From: Actinophytocola sp.
Lineage (GTDB): Bacteria; Actinomycetota; Actinomycetes; Mycobacteriales; Pseudonocardiaceae
Direction: 5' to 3'
NCBI GenBank assembly: GCA_009377385.1
Contig: WHUD01000012.1
Location: forward strand, 1-57,580
Length of the DNA: 57,580 bases
Both the position numbers and the translations under genes were made by a program. Positions within the stretch are counted from its first letter, which is position 1, and each line of letters opens with the position of its first letter. Shown in pieces: positions 54,882 to 57,580 of the stretch. The notes under the pieces were generated by a model. It was not told the origin of the DNA. It saw nothing but the letters and a program-made list of their open reading frames with translations, and ran no database searches.

Positions 54882-55949
54882 CTACGGCTTCACGCTGACG
54901 TGGCCCGGCTCGCCCTCGACGACGCGGCCCACCGCAGCGGCGGGCAGGTCCTTGGCACGCAGGTCGGCGACGACCACGTCGACGTCCACGCCGTCCGGTA
55001 CCGCGAACAGCATGCCGCCGGACGTCTGCGCGTCGTGCAGCAACACGGCGGTGTCCTCCGGCACGCCATCGGCGACGCGGATGTACGGCGCAAGGTGCTC
55101 GGTGTTGGACTTCGTGCCGCCGGGGACGTAGCCCGCCGCGATCGCCTCCCGCGCACCGGGCAGCACCGGCACCGATCCGGCGTCGATCTCGGCGGCGAGT
55201 CCGCTGGCGCGCACCATCCGGTGAAGGTGGCCGAGCAGTCCGAACCCGGTGACGTCGGTCGCCGCCCGCACACCGTGCTCGCGCGCGACCGCGCTCGCGT
55301 CCGCGTTGAGGGTGGTCATCGACCCGACGGCGCCCTCGATCCATGCGTCGTCGGCGCCGCCGTTCTTGATCGACGTCGAGATGACGCCCGTGCCGAGCGC
55401 CTTGGACAGCACGAGCGTCTGACCGGCGGCGAGCTGGTCGATCTGGAAGAGCTTGTCCGGGTGGGCCATGCCGACGACGGCCATGCCGTACTTGGGGATC
55501 GGGTCGTCGATGGTGTGCCCACCGACGACGAGGCAGCCCGCCTCGTCCGCGATCGACGACCCACCGCTCAGGACGTCGCCGAGCAGCTCCATCGGCAGGT
55601 CGTTGGCGGGCCACGCGGTCAGGTTGACCGCGATCAGCGGCGTGCCGCCCATCGCGTAGACGTCCGACAGCGCGTTCGCGGCGGCGATCCGGCCCCAGTC
55701 GCGCGCGTCGTCGACGATTGGCGTGAAGAAGTCAGTTGTCAGGATGATCGCGCGTTCGTCGTCCAGCCGGTACACGGCGGCGTCGTCGCCTTCCAGCGCG
55801 CCGACCAGCAGATCGCCAGTTGCCGTGCCCAGATTGGTCCCGAACGTGGAAAACAGCGATTCCAGTTTGGACAACGGTAGCTTGCACGCGCATCCCGCAC
55901 CACGGGACAACGACGTCAGCTTCGCAACCGGTTCCACGGACGCACTCAT
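54882..55949 (-). CDS. selD: Selenide, water dikinase / selenophosphate synthetase (SelD, SenC role)
   Basis: SelD makes selenophosphate from selenide and ATP. The 355 residues show the catalytic loop RGAGCACKLP with Cys20 (the Cys/Sec position) and Lys23. Next come LEGDDAAVYRLDDERAIILT, TTDFFTPIVDDARDWGRIAA, NALSDVYAMGGTPLIAVNLT and TDVTGFGLLGHLHRM. It uses Cys, so it does not itself need selenocysteine. It faces the sen/transport operon. Here it probably serves as SenC, giving selenophosphate to SenB; whether it also serves selenoprotein or selenouridine synthesis cannot be told, as selA, selB and selU are not in view. The ATG at 55949 follows GGGAG. Confidence 0.95.
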   Translation of the reverse strand: MSASVEPVAKLTSLSRGAGCACKLPLSKLESLFSTFGTNLGTATGDLLVGALEGDDAAVYRLDDERAIILTTDFFTPIVDDARDWGRIAAANALSDVYAMGGTPLIAVNLTAWPANDLPMELLGDVLSGGSSIADEAGCLVVGGHTIDDPIPKYGMAVVGMAHPDKLFQIDQLAAGQTLVLSKALGTGVISTSIKNGGADDAWIEGAVGSMTTLNADASAVAREHGVRAATDVTGFGLLGHLHRMVRASGLAAEIDAGSVPVLPGAREAIAAGYVPGGTKSNTEHLAPYIRVADGVPEDTAVLLHDAQTSGGMLFAVPDGVDVDVVVADLRAKDLPAAAVGRVVEGEPGHVSVKP

Positions 55950-55994
55950 GCACACACTCCCTGCCAGACAGCGGACAACCCGGACCAGGCAATC

Positions 55995-56402
55995 ATGCTC
56001 GGCAACACCGCGCAGCACAATTGTCCGCTCCCGGACAGTGCTGCCAGGTCCGCCCTGGCACAGATGGCCGGTGTCGGCCGCCAGTGGCTCAACGCCTTCG
56101 AGATGGGCGAGAAAGCCTCGGCTCCGCTCGACATGGTCATGAGAGTCGTCGCCGCATTGGACGTCTCGGTGACGCTGTCGCGCCCCGCACCCGCCTGCCC
56201 CGGTCGACGAGGAGGAGCCTGTCGACCTGGATGCCCTGATCGACGGCGACAATGCATGAATGACTCGACGGAACACCTCCTGCACGTTGTCATGAATGGC
56301 CGCGTGATCTGACGACATCGCCAGGTACGACAGCGGGGCTGTGGCTCGTCTCCTCGCCAACACCGAGTCGTGGGCCAAGCGCGTAACGCAACCCGAGTTT
56401 TG
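55995..56402 (+). pseudogene. Decayed hipBA toxin-antitoxin module
   Basis: A HipB-like helix-turn-helix stretch is clear (LAQMAGVGRQWLNAFEMGEK, ASAPLDMVMRVVAALDVSVT). Its first helix is damaged, and after LSRPAPA the frame shifts; the adjacent frame gives the expected end VDEEEPVDLDALIDGDNA. Near 56256 a HipA-like start MNDSTEHLLHVVMNGRVI is followed by a stop. Then comes only a late fragment (DDIARYDSGAVARLLANTES, WAKRVTQPEF) before 56402. Most of the kinase is missing, so toxin and antitoxin are both dead. Confidence 0.6.
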
Positions 56403-56406
56403 ACCC

Positions 56407-57213
56407 CTACCGCCCCGCCCAGTCGAACACCGCCGTCACTGGGGCGTGGTCGGACCAGCGCTTGTCGTAGCTCGGCGCCCGCTCCACTCTCGCGTCGACG
56501 GCCTTCGCCGCAAGGCCGGGCGAGGCGAGCACGTAGTCGATCCGCCACCCGGCGTCGTTGTCGAACGCCCTGCCCCGGTAGGACCACCACGAGTACGGGC
56601 CGGGCCCGTCCGGCTGCAACGCCCGCTGCACGTCGACGTAGCCAGCGCCGTCAAGCACCCGCGAGAACCACTCCCGCTCCTCTGGCAGGAACCCGGAGTT
56701 GGTCTGGTTGCCCTTCCAGTTCTTCAGGTCAGCCTCGGTGTGCGCGATGTTGTAGTCACCGACGACAACAACCTCCTTACCCGCCGCATCGGCGCGCTCC
56801 CGCAACTGCGTGAGATGCAGCAGGAACGCCCCCATGAAGCGTTCCTTCTCCGCCTGCCTCGGCGTGCCGACATGCCCACTCGGCAGGTACACGCTCGCCG
56901 CGATCAACGAGTTGTACTCGCACTCCAGGTAGCGGCCGGATGTGTCGAACTCCGGATCGCCGAAGCCGACCCGCACCGAGGCTGGCTCGTTCCTGGACAG
57001 CACGCCGACACCGGCCCTGCCCTTGTCGGCGGCGGACGCGAATGCGGCGTGCCAGCCATCAGGGGCGACGACGTGATCCGGGAGCTGCTCCCGCTCGGCA
57101 CGCACTTCCTGCAGGCAGACGACGTCGGCCTCGGCGGCGGCGAGCCACTCCACGTAGCCCTTCTTCGCGGCGGCACGCAGGCCGTTGACGTTCACGGTCG
57201 ACACGGTGAGCAC
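56407..57213 (-). CDS. xthA: Exodeoxyribonuclease III (XthA)
   Basis: A 268-residue AP endonuclease and 3'-5' exonuclease of base-excision repair. It shows NVNGLRAAAKKGYVEWLAAA, the metal-binding Glu in CLQEVRAE, LPSGHVGTPRQAEKERFMGA, GDYNIAHTEADLKNWKGNQT, WRIDYVLASPGL and the catalytic SDHAPVTAVF. The GTG at 57213 has TAGGGT 7 bases before it, so it is leaderless; the frame extends 8 codons further upstream without signals. It ends against the hipBA remnant. Confidence 0.95.
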   Translation of the reverse strand: MLTVSTVNVNGLRAAAKKGYVEWLAAAEADVVCLQEVRAEREQLPDHVVAPDGWHAAFASAADKGRAGVGVLSRNEPASVRVGFGDPEFDTSGRYLECEYNSLIAASVYLPSGHVGTPRQAEKERFMGAFLLHLTQLRERADAAGKEVVVVGDYNIAHTEADLKNWKGNQTNSGFLPEEREWFSRVLDGAGYVDVQRALQPDGPGPYSWWSYRGRAFDNDAGWRIDYVLASPGLAAKAVDARVERAPSYDKRWSDHAPVTAVFDWAGR

Positions 57214-57252
57214 GCAGGAGACCCTACCGGCGACCACCGACAGGACGTCCGC

Positions 57253-57580
57253 CTACCGGCAGGACGTCTTCGGCAGCGGCGCAAGGAACTCCTGCGCGAC
57301 CCACCGCTGGTCGCCGAGCTTGCGATAGCCCTGTCGCACCGTCGAGCTGGCGGCAACCGTCTCGTCCCGCGTGACCTTGTCGACGACGTCGGCGGCGGTC
57401 GACGGGCCGCTGCGCACGTTGAGTACATCGGCCGTCACGGCGAACTGACAACCCGGTTCCGCCGAGCCACCGACGTCGATGTCGCCGATGCCCCTGCGCT
57501 CATCACCGAGGACGTAAACGAAGAAAGGGCATATCCATATCGATGCAGTTGTGCAGGTCAGCGCGTCGCGTTGCGCCAGG
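57253..57580 (-). CDS. Secreted-type protein with C-terminal bacterial SH3 domain (partial)
   Basis: The frame is open from the right window edge, so the start is not seen; 108 residues are visible. The last 60 form an SH3_3-type domain: VTADVLNVRSGPSTAADVVD, KVTRDETVAASSTVRQGYRK, LGDQRWVAQEFLAPLPKTSC. Such domains bind cell-wall peptide in exported proteins. The preceding residues include Cys-bearing stretches (ALTCTTASIWICPFF, EPGCQF), which would fit an extracytoplasmic protein with a disulfide. The function of the whole protein is unknown. Confidence 0.7.
   Translation of the reverse strand, partial: LAQRDALTCTTASIWICPFFVYVLGDERRGIGDIDVGGSAEPGCQFAVTADVLNVRSGPSTAADVVDKVTRDETVAASSTVRQGYRKLGDQRWVAQEFLAPLPKTSCR

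Overview
The window is chromosomal DNA of a high-GC actinobacterium. Long reading frames with GC-rich third positions, many genes with no leader (a TANNNT -10 box 6-7 bases before ATG/GTG), an FbiC (coenzyme F420) gene, an LprG/P55-type lipoprotein-exporter pair and actinobacterial succinate dehydrogenase all fit Pseudonocardiaceae. The short intergenic tandem repeats resemble ones I recall from Amycolatopsis and relatives (memory, not checked). I found no tRNA, rRNA or CRISPR array.

Layout. 0-7.8 kb: myo-inositol catabolism genes on the minus strand (iolC, an aldolase, iolB, iolD, iolA), with iolA broken at about position 150 near the left edge. Two tandem LacI-type regulators run divergently, and phased operator-like repeats lie on both sides of them. 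7.9-11.6 kb: a small unknown gene, then deoC with a full and a half-length aldehyde dehydrogenase. 11.6-14.4 kb: a gluconate module (gntP with a frameshift, gntK, gntR). 14.4-24.9 kb: a DUF1707 protein, a Na+/H+ antiporter, upp, the lprG-P55 pair, a DUF3516 helicase and two conserved unknown genes. 24.9-32 kb: nucleoside salvage (deoA, cdd) joined to a BMP-type nucleoside ABC importer. 32.2-35.8 kb: sdhCDAB. 35.8-37.2 kb: a repeat-rich stretch with a decayed ABC transporter. 37.2-45.3 kb: membrane proteins, a D-Ala-D-Ala carboxypeptidase, a YihY protein, fbiC, unknown genes, a deleted hydrolase remnant and a Crp-type regulator. 45.5-48.9 kb: small accessory genes, including a zinc-ribbon micro-protein, a MerT-like transporter, a glutaredoxin-like protein and DoxX.

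The most notable system is at 49.1-55.9 kb. An EgtB-type enzyme (SenA-like) overlaps a SenB-like glycosyltransferase, followed by a PhnD/PhnC/fused PhnE-E-type ABC importer and, convergently, selD (SenC role). This reads as a selenoneine (selenium analogue of ergothioneine) pathway with its own predicted selenium importer. SelD would make selenophosphate, SenB a selenosugar, and SenA would join selenium to hercynine supplied from elsewhere. A MerT-like/glutaredoxin pair lies just upstream, which hints at a metal/selenium theme but proves nothing.

The second theme is non-coding. Several families of 18-22 base tandem repeats fill gaps between genes: one lies inside a perfect 16-bp inverted repeat at the deoC promoter, one fills two convergent gene junctions, and one has expanded into the start of a coding sequence. 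The window ends with a hipBA remnant, exonuclease III and a partial SH3-domain protein.
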